Source: Prevotella sp. khp7
GTDB lineage: Bacteria; Bacteroidota; Bacteroidia; Bacteroidales; Bacteroidaceae
NCBI RefSeq assembly: GCF_900109055.1
Contig: NZ_FOIV01000001.1
Span: 416,682 to 480,681, forward strand
DNA: 64,000 nucleotides
Direction of reading: 5' to 3'
Shown: positions 1 to 6,499 of the stretch, in pieces
Numbering within the stretch: the stretch's first letter is position 1
Layout of the letters: each line of letters opens with the position of its first letter
The notes under the pieces: model-generated
What the model was told of the DNA's origin: nothing
The model's input: the letters and a program-made list of their open reading frames with translations, nothing else
The model's database searches: none
Position numbers and translations under genes: made by a program

Positions 1-1
1 C

Positions 2-997
2 GCAGCTGCCGTAGTGGCTTTCGTCAGCATCTCCAACGCTAACGGCTTCGACATCACCATACCTCGTGTACTGATGATTTCCATCCCTGCCTGTATCTGT
101 GGACTGATGGCAGCCGCTACCGCTTCCTATCACCGCGGCCTCGACCTCGACAAAGACCCCAGATTCCAGGCAAAGATCAAGGATCCCGAGCAGTATAAGT
201 ACATCTACGGCTCTAACGCCACGACACTCGACAAGCAGATTCCGCAGTCGGCCAAGAATGCCGTGTTCATCTTCCTGGGCGCTCTCGCTGTCATCGTTTT
301 CTTCGCTATCTTCCAGAACGCCCTGCCTTCATACGACACACTTCGGGCCGTAAAGGGCTCCGAACCCCTCACACTCGACACGAGCGCCACGCTGACGGCC
401 GACATGCTGGTGAAGGCGAAAGTCCACGTCAACGGCATGACGGAATGGTTCGACAAGCCGCTGGCTATGAACATCGTCATCCAGATTGTCATGATCTCGG
501 CAGCCGCCCTGATGATTATCTTCTGCAAGGCCGCGCCGAAGAAGGCCGTTTCAGGACCAGTATGGCAGTCGGGTATGGTAGCCGTCGTAGCCATCTACGG
601 CATCGCCTGGCTGGCCGACACCTATTTCTCAAACTACCTGCCTGAGATGAAGCTGATGCTGGCCGACATCGTGAAGTCCTATCCGTGGTCTATCGCCCTG
701 GTGTTCTTCCTCGTCTCGGTACTCATCAACTCTCAGGGCGCCGTGGTTGTAGCCATGCTGCCTCTGGCCTACTCGCTGGGCATCGAGGGTCCTGTGCTGC
801 TGGGTGTTCTCCCTTCAGTCTACGGTTACTTCTTCATCCCCAACTACCCCAGTGATATCGCCACCGTCAACTTCGACCGTTCTGGCACCACGGTGATTGG
901 CAAATACCTGCTCAACCACTCGTTCATGATGCCGGGCCTTATCTCTGTGACAGTCTCGACCATCGTGGCCTACACACTTTGCATGATAATCTATTAA
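2..997 (+). CDS. Anaerobic C4-dicarboxylate transporter, DcuA/DcuB family (5' end missing)
   Basis: The reading frame is open from the first bases of the window, so this is the C-terminal ~331 residues of a longer protein (family members are about 430-450 aa). It is an inner-membrane carrier of the Dcu family, which exchanges or takes up fumarate, malate, aspartate and succinate under anaerobic conditions. At least seven hydrophobic segments are visible. The stretch reading PSVYGYFFIPNYPSDIA and the following FDRSGTT region are typical of Dcu proteins. DcuA and DcuB cannot be separated from this fragment. A hairpin terminator follows about 30 bp after the stop. A role in succinate export during fumarate respiration is inferred. 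Confidence 0.88.
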   Translation, partial: AAAVVAFVSISNANGFDITIPRVLMISIPACICGLMAAATASYHRGLDLDKDPRFQAKIKDPEQYKYIYGSNATTLDKQIPQSAKNAVFIFLGALAVIVFFAIFQNALPSYDTLRAVKGSEPLTLDTSATLTADMLVKAKVHVNGMTEWFDKPLAMNIVIQIVMISAAALMIIFCKAAPKKAVSGPVWQSGMVAVVAIYGIAWLADTYFSNYLPEMKLMLADIVKSYPWSIALVFFLVSVLINSQGAVVVAMLPLAYSLGIEGPVLLGVLPSVYGYFFIPNYPSDIATVNFDRSGTTVIGKYLLNHSFMMPGLISVTVSTIVAYTLCMIIY

Positions 998-1028
998 ACC
1001 AACTACAATAGCGACTATAGCTTTCAAG

Positions 1029-1067
1029 AGAGGTCTTCCCTGCAATCGCAAAGGGAAGGCCTCTTTA
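1029..1067 (+). terminator. Rho-independent terminator of the Dcu gene
   Basis: A 13-bp stem with a single G-T pair (arms 1029-1041 and 1052-1064) encloses a 10-nt loop and is followed by a short T-rich tail. It lies about 30 bp after the transporter stop codon. Confidence 0.75.
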
Positions 1068-1235
1068 TCTTATACGGAAATATTGCAACAAAGCGACTTG
1101 TAAGAATCGCATCTTTACGAGCAAGCCGCCCTTCAGCCGCAAATACGCGAGTTTTGAGCCATTTCCGTAAGTCGCTGAGAACGTGAGCGTTACAGAAAAG
1201 TCTCATTTCCACCCCTCGTTCAGACGTCATCTTTC

Positions 1236-1420
1236 GGTACAAAACAACTTGTTTTGTACCCGAAGAGACTATCTCCATCCCCCGTGGAGACTACTTTAGC
1301 GCGCATAAAACAACTTGTTTTACTCAAAAAGAGGTAGACTTTACGCCGAGTAAACCCTAAGTTTACTACCGACAAACCCCAAGTTTCATTACGACAAACC
1401 CCAAGTTAGTCGTAATGAAA
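1236..1420. repeat. Array of four short palindromes in a gene-free spacer
   Basis: Four inverted repeats follow one another: 1236-1260 (12-bp arms around one C), 1306-1322 (8-bp arms around one C), 1349-1367 (7-bp arms, 5-nt loop) and 1384-1420 (12-bp arms, 13-nt loop). The first two share the core AAAACAACTTGTTTT. The unit CGACAAACCCCAAGTT occurs twice, at about 1370 and 1392. No credible gene covers the area. The rest of 1068-1600 shows nothing recognisable. Confidence 0.6.
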
Positions 1421-1641
1421 CCCCAAAAGCGCCTCCCGCCGCCCTAGAATGAGCCATCTGAGAAGTGCTTTTTTATGCATGTTTTCTTGACAATTCCAAG
1501 AATACTTCTACTCATTCGAAGCATCGGAGATTAGTGACCTCGTACATCAGAATGCAATCATTAAATATGTGAATCAAAAAGAAAAAACGTAAAAGAAAGT
1601 TAATCAACGGGTTCTTTACCATATTTTATGCCACTTATTCG

Positions 1642-1649
1642 TATCTTTG
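1642..1649 (+). promoter_or_regulatory. Promoter (-7 box TATCTTTG) of the cobalamin riboswitch transcript
   Basis: TATCTTTG matches the Bacteroidota -7 consensus TAnnTTTG and lies just before the riboswitch. The 20-nt stretch ending here, 1632-1651, is identical to the promoter of kdsB at 57547-57566. The -33 element is weak: TTTA at 1615-1618. Transcription would start near 1653-1656. Confidence 0.7.
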
Positions 1650-1661
1650 CAACCGCAATAC

Positions 1662-1837
1662 TACTTGTAGTGTTGCCCGTGATGGTTCGCTTAGCCGCGA
1701 TTAATTGGGAATGTGAGTGTGAATCTCCAACTGTCCCGCAGCAGTGAACTCCATTATGGCTCTCAGGCAACAAACAGCCATTGAGCATTTGCTCGAGAAG
1801 GCGCTTGGGAGTGGAGCAAAGTCTGAAGACCAGCCAT
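1662..1837 (+). promoter_or_regulatory. Cobalamin (B12) riboswitch with no evident target gene
   Basis: Hallmarks of the adenosylcobalamin aptamer appear in order. GATTAATTGGGAA (about 1698-1710) is followed by a GTG..AATC segment, then the CTGTCCCGCAGCAGTGA core near 1730-1746. The 3' B12 box AGTCTGAAGACCAGCC lies at 1820-1835. The family normally controls B12 uptake (TonB-dependent receptors, BtuFCD) or cobalamin synthesis. Here only about 260 bp separate it from the convergent phosphoglucomutase gene, and that space holds no ORF longer than 27 codons. A sequence just 3' of the B12 box can pair with the region of a following ATG at 1850. The aptamer identity is seen in the sequence; the lack of a target is the odd feature. 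Confidence 0.85.
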
Positions 1838-1887
1838 TTAACGGTTAAAATGCCGACCGCCCTCGATGTAAGGGTGTCTTGGCGCTA

Positions 1888-1971
1888 GTGAAGAAATCTT
1901 TCGAGAAGACTAACCGCACTGCCGTAAAAGGCTGCGGGGTGTATAAGTGTATTACGTGTATTATTATATAG
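1888..1971 (+). CDS. Candidate 27-codon small ORF after the riboswitch
   Basis: GTG at 1888 opens 27 codons (VKKSFEKTNR..., ending CITCIII) and stops at 1969-1971, six bases before a hairpin terminator. It overlaps the stop of an even shorter frame, ATG 1850 to TAG 1886-1888 (12 codons), in a TAGTG arrangement. The peptide has a Lys/Arg-rich start, three cysteines and a hydrophobic end. There is no homology argument, and the frames may be chance or remains of a lost gene. It is listed only because a riboswitch would be expected to control something here. Confidence 0.15.
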   Translation: MKKSFEKTNRTAVKGCGVYKCITCIII

Positions 1972-1976
1972 GTAGT

Positions 1977-2008
1977 AAGGAGACCCTGTCGAGAGATAGC
2001 GTCTCCTT
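1977..2008 (+). terminator. Hairpin after the cobalamin riboswitch region
   Basis: Perfect 8-bp arms AAGGAGAC / GTCTCCTT enclose a 16-nt loop. The T-tract after it is weak (TTCATTTG), so it may be an RNA end or part of a larger fold rather than a strong intrinsic terminator. Confidence 0.45.
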
Positions 2009-2040
2009 CATTTGCATATTCAAGTACCAATTTGAGACAC

Positions 2041-2071
2041 AAAAAGAGCCCCGCCTATTAGCAGGGCTCTT
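2041..2071 (-). terminator. Terminator of the phosphoglucomutase gene
   Basis: The arms AAGAGCCC (2044-2051) and GGGCTCTT (2064-2071) form a GC-rich stem. On the minus strand it is followed by five T residues, a textbook intrinsic terminator about 27 bp after the stop. It may also stop transcripts arriving from the riboswitch side. Confidence 0.85.
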
Positions 2072-2097
2072 ACTTTTATCATAGAAGCACAGGGAGT

Positions 2098-3843
2098 TTA
2101 GAGATTCAGGCTCTTCTTCAGGGCCTCTATCTTCTCCTCGGCTGCCTTGGTGCAGCGCTCATAACAGCCGGCACACTTGAAGCTTGGATCCTTCACCTCG
2201 GTATAGAACTTAATCTTGGGCTCTGTGCCTGAAGGACGGACACTAACCTTGGTGCCGTCTTCGCAGAACCACTGCAGAACGTTCGAGGTGTCTGGCATGT
2301 TTAGCTTCTCTACCGTGCCGTCGGCCTTCTTGGCCTCCAGCGTCTGATAGTCTTTCCACAGACATACCTTCGAGCCGCCCAACTCCTTGGGAGGGTTCTC
2401 ACGGAAGTTAGTCATCATCTGCTTAATCTCGTCGGCACCTGTCTTACCAGGACGAACCACGTTGATGGTCACTTCCTTTGAGAAGCCATACTCGGCGTAG
2501 ATATTCATCAGCAGATCGTAGAGGGTCATGCCGTTGTCCTTAGCCCATGCGGCAATCTCACAAATCAGACAGATAGATGCTGGGGAGTCCTTATCGCGAA
2601 CCTTATCGAACGGCAGGAAGCCAAAGCTCTCCTCGCCACCGCCGATATATTTCTGCTTGCCCTCAGAGACGCGAATCTCGTTGGCAATCCATTTGAAGCC
2701 CGTATAGCAATCACGAAGCTCTACGCCGTTCTTCTTGGCGATCTCAGCAATCACCTCTGTAGTAACGATGGTCTTTACGAGGAACTCGTTGCCTTTCAAC
2801 TGGCCTAGCTTCTTCTTGTTGGCAATGATATACCAGCAGAACATCATACAAGTCTGGTTTCCGTTCAGTATCTCCCACTCGCCCTTGGCATTGCGGCATA
2901 CGATGGCCAGACGGTCGGCATCGGGGTCGGAAGCGATTACGAGGTCGGCATTCAGACGTGTACCAAGTTTCATGCCCAGCGTCATAGCCTCGGCATTCTC
3001 AGGGTTAGGCGAAACAACCGTTGGGAAGTTTCCGTCGATGACCATCTGCTCGGGTACCACGTGGATGTTCTGGAAGCCCCAAGAGCGCAAGGCCATAGGA
3101 ATGATGACACGACCCGTGCCGTGCATCGGTGAGTAAACGATATTGAGGTCCTTCTGGCGAAGAATAACGTCCTGGTCGACCATAGCCTCTTTCACTGCCT
3201 GCAGGTAATCCCAGTCCATCTCACCACCGATGATGTCGATGAGCTCCTTGTTACCCTCGAACTTAACGTCCTCAATCTTTACCTTATTAACTTCGTCGAT
3301 GATACCCTTGTCGTGTGGAGCAAGTACCTGAGCGCCGTCGTCCCAGTATGCCTTGTAGCCGTTATACTCACGAGGGTTGTGGCTTGCCGTCACGTTCACA
3401 CCAGCCTGACAGCCCAGCTGACGGATGGCAAACGAGATCTCAGGCGTAGGACGAAGGCTCTCAAAGAGATACACCTTGATGCCGTTGGCCGAGAAGATGT
3501 CGGCTACTGTCTCAGCAAACATACGTCCGTTATTACGACAGTCGTGACCTACGACTACCGAGCTCTGCTTGCCAGGGAAAGCTTTCAGAATATAGTTGGC
3601 AAAGCCCTGAGTGGCCATACCCACGATATACTTATTCATGCGGTTGGTTCCTGCGCCCATGATACCGCGCAGACCACCAGTACCGAATTCCAGATTCTGA
3701 TAGAAGGCATCGATCAGCGCCGTCTTGTCAGCATTGTCGAGCATAGCCTGTACTTCTTTTCTTGTCTCCTCGTCGAAGGCCGGAGCAAGCCATTCCTTTG
3801 CTTTTGCCTCACACTGGGCAATGAGTTGTGCATTATCTGCCAT
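2098..3843 (-). CDS. pgm: Phosphoglucomutase / phosphomannomutase (alpha-D-phosphohexomutase family)
   Basis: A cytosolic enzyme that interconverts glucose-1-phosphate and glucose-6-phosphate, or the mannose equivalents, linking glycolysis to glycogen and nucleotide-sugar synthesis. From the ATG at 3843 it has 581 residues. All four active-site motifs are present: TASHNP with phospho-serine S154, the Mg2+ loop DPDADR, the sugar-binding GGGEESFGF, and the phosphate-binding RPSGTEPKIKF near the C-terminus. The length fits the long (~580 aa) phosphoglucomutase/phosphomannomutase group. A GTG three codons upstream (3852) could also start it, but ATG followed by ADNAQ is preferred. It has its own promoter and terminator. 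Confidence 0.93.
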   Translation of the reverse strand: MADNAQLIAQCEAKAKEWLAPAFDEETRKEVQAMLDNADKTALIDAFYQNLEFGTGGLRGIMGAGTNRMNKYIVGMATQGFANYILKAFPGKQSSVVVGHDCRNNGRMFAETVADIFSANGIKVYLFESLRPTPEISFAIRQLGCQAGVNVTASHNPREYNGYKAYWDDGAQVLAPHDKGIIDEVNKVKIEDVKFEGNKELIDIIGGEMDWDYLQAVKEAMVDQDVILRQKDLNIVYSPMHGTGRVIIPMALRSWGFQNIHVVPEQMVIDGNFPTVVSPNPENAEAMTLGMKLGTRLNADLVIASDPDADRLAIVCRNAKGEWEILNGNQTCMMFCWYIIANKKKLGQLKGNEFLVKTIVTTEVIAEIAKKNGVELRDCYTGFKWIANEIRVSEGKQKYIGGGEESFGFLPFDKVRDKDSPASICLICEIAAWAKDNGMTLYDLLMNIYAEYGFSKEVTINVVRPGKTGADEIKQMMTNFRENPPKELGGSKVCLWKDYQTLEAKKADGTVEKLNMPDTSNVLQWFCEDGTKVSVRPSGTEPKIKFYTEVKDPSFKCAGCYERCTKAAEEKIEALKKSLNL

Positions 3844-3886
3844 AATCTTCACTACGTTTAGATTGTTTGAATTATATTCTATATCA

Positions 3887-3894
3887 CAAAGTTA
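3887..3894 (-). promoter_or_regulatory. Promoter -7 box (TAACTTTG) of pgm
   Basis: TAACTTTG on the minus strand matches TAnnTTTG and lies 43 bp upstream of the pgm ATG. No clear -33 element is seen. Confidence 0.5.
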
Positions 3895-3935
3895 GGCATT
3901 ATTCTGGAATCTCCCACTACAATGCCATAACTTTT

Positions 3936-5126
3936 TCATTTCTTTAAGATTTTATCTATCTCGTCGAACTGCTTACCCATATTCAGGTTGAAGTAGATAC
4001 GATAGAGGGCGGGGCCCCATTTGTCTTTCCCGTTTGGTTCAAGCCTTCTGTAGGCCTCCATATAGGGCAGCGCCCGCTGATACATCTTCTTCGCCTGTTT
4101 CTTGTTCTTACGCTGGTCAATGCTCTGAGCTATGTTCACACAGGCGATACCGGCATTGTAATAAGCATCGGCACTCTGCGGATTTACGTCTATCAGTCGT
4201 TCTGAATAGCGCAGACAGTCGGCATAGCGCTGCAGATTCAGCATCACCGTCGACTTAGCAAAGAGGAACAGCTCATTCAGACTGTCGACTTTCAGCGCCT
4301 GATCCACTACCCTGTTGGCATCTTTATAATTGCCCTTCACCGTGTAGCTGTCCATCAGTCTTGGGAAGAAGTAGGCAGACTTCACGTTCAGGCAGAAGCC
4401 TTCCCAAAGCACCTTCCTGTAGAGCGAGTCGTCGCCCAGCTTGCGCCACGCCTCAGCCATATGCTGCAGCGTATTCTCAAGTTTGGCTGTGTCGCGACGC
4501 GCTAACTCGGCATAACGTAATGTCAGCACGGGGTCTGCACAACGAAAACCGCAATAGGTAGCCCAATAGGCCGCCTCACCCATACGGGGATCTTTGTCTG
4601 CTAAGTCGTATCCGTCAAACAACGGCTGTCGGTCGCAGTCAATATATGTCTCAAACAGGTCGAAAGCCTTAGCAAAGTTCTGCTTTCTCACGTAATAAGC
4701 ACCACCGAAGAACAGGTTCGGCCTATAATTCGTCAGTCGCTGAGCATTGTCTTTCCGGTATTCCAGGCTTACCTTACCTTTCTTGTCTGGCATCATGTCT
4801 ATCGAGTCGAGACGCTCTCCAACGGTAAACAGGCGTTTTGTCAAGTCGAACAGCTTCACCGTGTCCACCTTCTGTTTCAGATACATCTGTTCGTTCAGCT
4901 GGGCATACTGTTTCTCGACAGCTTGTAGCCAGATGTCGTATATGCGCTTATTGTACAGATTTGATGAATCCTTCAGCAGGTCGGTCATCATCTTCTCTGC
5001 CTTAGCATAGTCCTTGCCACGCAGCAAGATGGTCTTTGCCTCGCCTATCTGTTTACGCTGTGCTGCAACTGGCAGCAGTGCAAACAGTATCAGCATGATG
5101 GTGAATGCTCTCCTGATTCTAATCAT
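3936..5126 (-). CDS. Secreted tetratricopeptide-repeat protein
   Basis: 396 residues. It begins with a signal peptide (MIRIRRAF, a hydrophobic stretch LILFALLPVAA, then AQRKQ), so it is exported to the periplasm. The rest is helical, with TPR-like repeats clearest at about residues 260-345 (e.g. NPQSADAYYNAGIACVNIAQ). No catalytic motif is seen. It resembles the preceding gene in the transcript (5216-6430): both share a P(D/N)xKGKV segment followed by NAQRL and a similar repeat layout, so they look like tandem paralogues. The gap to that gene is 89 bp and both follow gyrA. Its role is unknown; TPR proteins usually act as scaffolds. Confidence 0.75.
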   Translation of the reverse strand: MIRIRRAFTIMLILFALLPVAAQRKQIGEAKTILLRGKDYAKAEKMMTDLLKDSSNLYNKRIYDIWLQAVEKQYAQLNEQMYLKQKVDTVKLFDLTKRLFTVGERLDSIDMMPDKKGKVSLEYRKDNAQRLTNYRPNLFFGGAYYVRKQNFAKAFDLFETYIDCDRQPLFDGYDLADKDPRMGEAAYWATYCGFRCADPVLTLRYAELARRDTAKLENTLQHMAEAWRKLGDDSLYRKVLWEGFCLNVKSAYFFPRLMDSYTVKGNYKDANRVVDQALKVDSLNELFLFAKSTVMLNLQRYADCLRYSERLIDVNPQSADAYYNAGIACVNIAQSIDQRKNKKQAKKMYQRALPYMEAYRRLEPNGKDKWGPALYRIYFNLNMGKQFDEIDKILKK

Positions 5127-5215
5127 TTAGTTATATTTAAGACATATAAGCAGGTGCAAAGGTAATTATTTCCCTTTGCACCTGCAAACTATTTTTCTCT
5201 TTTTAACAGATTCTG

Positions 5216-6430
5216 TTACTTGCTGTCTGCCTCGGCCTGCTGTGTCTCAGGGGCGTCAGGACCGTAGTAGTTGTAATAGGCACTCCAACGGTTATATCCC
5301 CAGTTGCTCTGCAGACGGTCAGGATCGAGTTCCTTTGCCTTGTCAAAGAAGGTGACTGCCTCTTTATAGAGAGCCTTCTGCTTGGCTGGATCCTCGGTAT
5401 TCTGAGCCTCCAAGCTATAAGCGGTACCGGCATAGGTGGCGATAACTGCGTTGTCGGGCTTTACCTCGTAGGCCTTCTTCAGGTACTCGATAGCCTCAGC
5501 AGCCTTCTGAGCCTGCAACAGAGCGAGGCCCTTGTCGGCCAGAGCTACGAAGTTGTTAGGATTCTCTGCGAGTGCATCGTCAAGGATCTTAACGGCAGCA
5601 GCCTCGTCGCCCAAACCCTGCATAACATTGTAAAGCTTCTCCATCACACCGTCAACCTTATGCTCTGCATAGATATCCTTCAACTGATTGCAATATTTTA
5701 CAGAGTCTTCCTTGGTCTTGAGTTCTGAGCCCAGAATCTCAAGCTTCAGGTTGAGGGCATTTTCATACTCCTGAGGATCCTTCATTGCGATGTCAGAGAG
5801 CTGGAGAGCCTTCTCCATATCCTTGTCCTGATAAGCAAAGACTGCAGCAAAGCGGGCAACCTGACCGAAGTAAGGCTTCTGCTGTTCACGGTCGCAGTTC
5901 TTAAACAGAGGGAATGCGTCGCTCTCAGCGAACATCTGCCAGAACTTGCGCGCTGTGGCATTATCTTTGTTAGTAAGAGCTTCCTGACCTGCGTTAACGA
6001 GGGAGTTACGAGGAGCCACCCAAAGGCGCTGAGCATTCTTCTCAGCAAAAAGTGGCTTTACCTTACCCTTCTCATTGGGCTTCTGGTCGTAGCTGTCACA
6101 CTCCTGAGCAGCCAGCAGTGCATTGTATGCCATCTCTGCCATAAGCTTCTCATCAACGGGCTTTTCTTCCCTGCCCATCTGCTTGGCGAGCTGATTTTCG
6201 GTCTGAATAGTGCTCTGAGCCAGGAACTGGTCCATGGCCAGATCAACGAGCTTGTTATAAGCCTTAGCCTTTTCGGCATCGTTAGCAAGAGAAGCAAGGC
6301 TGCTCTTTACAAGCGCATCAGCCTCTGCATAGGTCTTTGCCTTGAGGATAGCCTTCAAAGCGTCGCTGTCACCGGCAAAAGCGGTAGCACTGGCTACCAG
6401 CATCATTGCCATCATCATCATTTTTTTCAT
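5216..6430 (-). CDS. Secreted tetratricopeptide-repeat protein (paralogue of the next gene)
   Basis: 404 residues. The signal peptide is MKKMMMMAMMLVASATAFA, with the mature protein starting near GDSDAL. The body is Ala/Lys-rich and helical; TPR motifs are clearest near residues 285-345 (NPNNFVALADKGLALLQAQK, then KPDNAVIATYAGTAYSLEAQ). No enzymatic motif is visible. The gene starts 69 bp after the gyrA stop and is followed by a paralogue at 3936-5126, so the three may be co-transcribed. Function not recognised. The C-terminal tail is acidic and Gln/Ala-rich. Confidence 0.75.
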   Translation of the reverse strand: MKKMMMMAMMLVASATAFAGDSDALKAILKAKTYAEADALVKSSLASLANDAEKAKAYNKLVDLAMDQFLAQSTIQTENQLAKQMGREEKPVDEKLMAEMAYNALLAAQECDSYDQKPNEKGKVKPLFAEKNAQRLWVAPRNSLVNAGQEALTNKDNATARKFWQMFAESDAFPLFKNCDREQQKPYFGQVARFAAVFAYQDKDMEKALQLSDIAMKDPQEYENALNLKLEILGSELKTKEDSVKYCNQLKDIYAEHKVDGVMEKLYNVMQGLGDEAAAVKILDDALAENPNNFVALADKGLALLQAQKAAEAIEYLKKAYEVKPDNAVIATYAGTAYSLEAQNTEDPAKQKALYKEAVTFFDKAKELDPDRLQSNWGYNRWSAYYNYYGPDAPETQQAEADSK

Positions 6431-6499
6431 AAGCCTTTAAATTTGGTTGAAATGTTATATAATTGATTTATTGTTTTGACGTGATTCTGCCACGAAGGT

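Noticed and set aside
1024..1278. 84-codon minus-strand frame after the Dcu gene
   Set aside because: It covers the Dcu terminator and the first palindrome, has no promoter or domain, and its Lys/Arg/Cys-rich composition looks like translated non-coding DNA.
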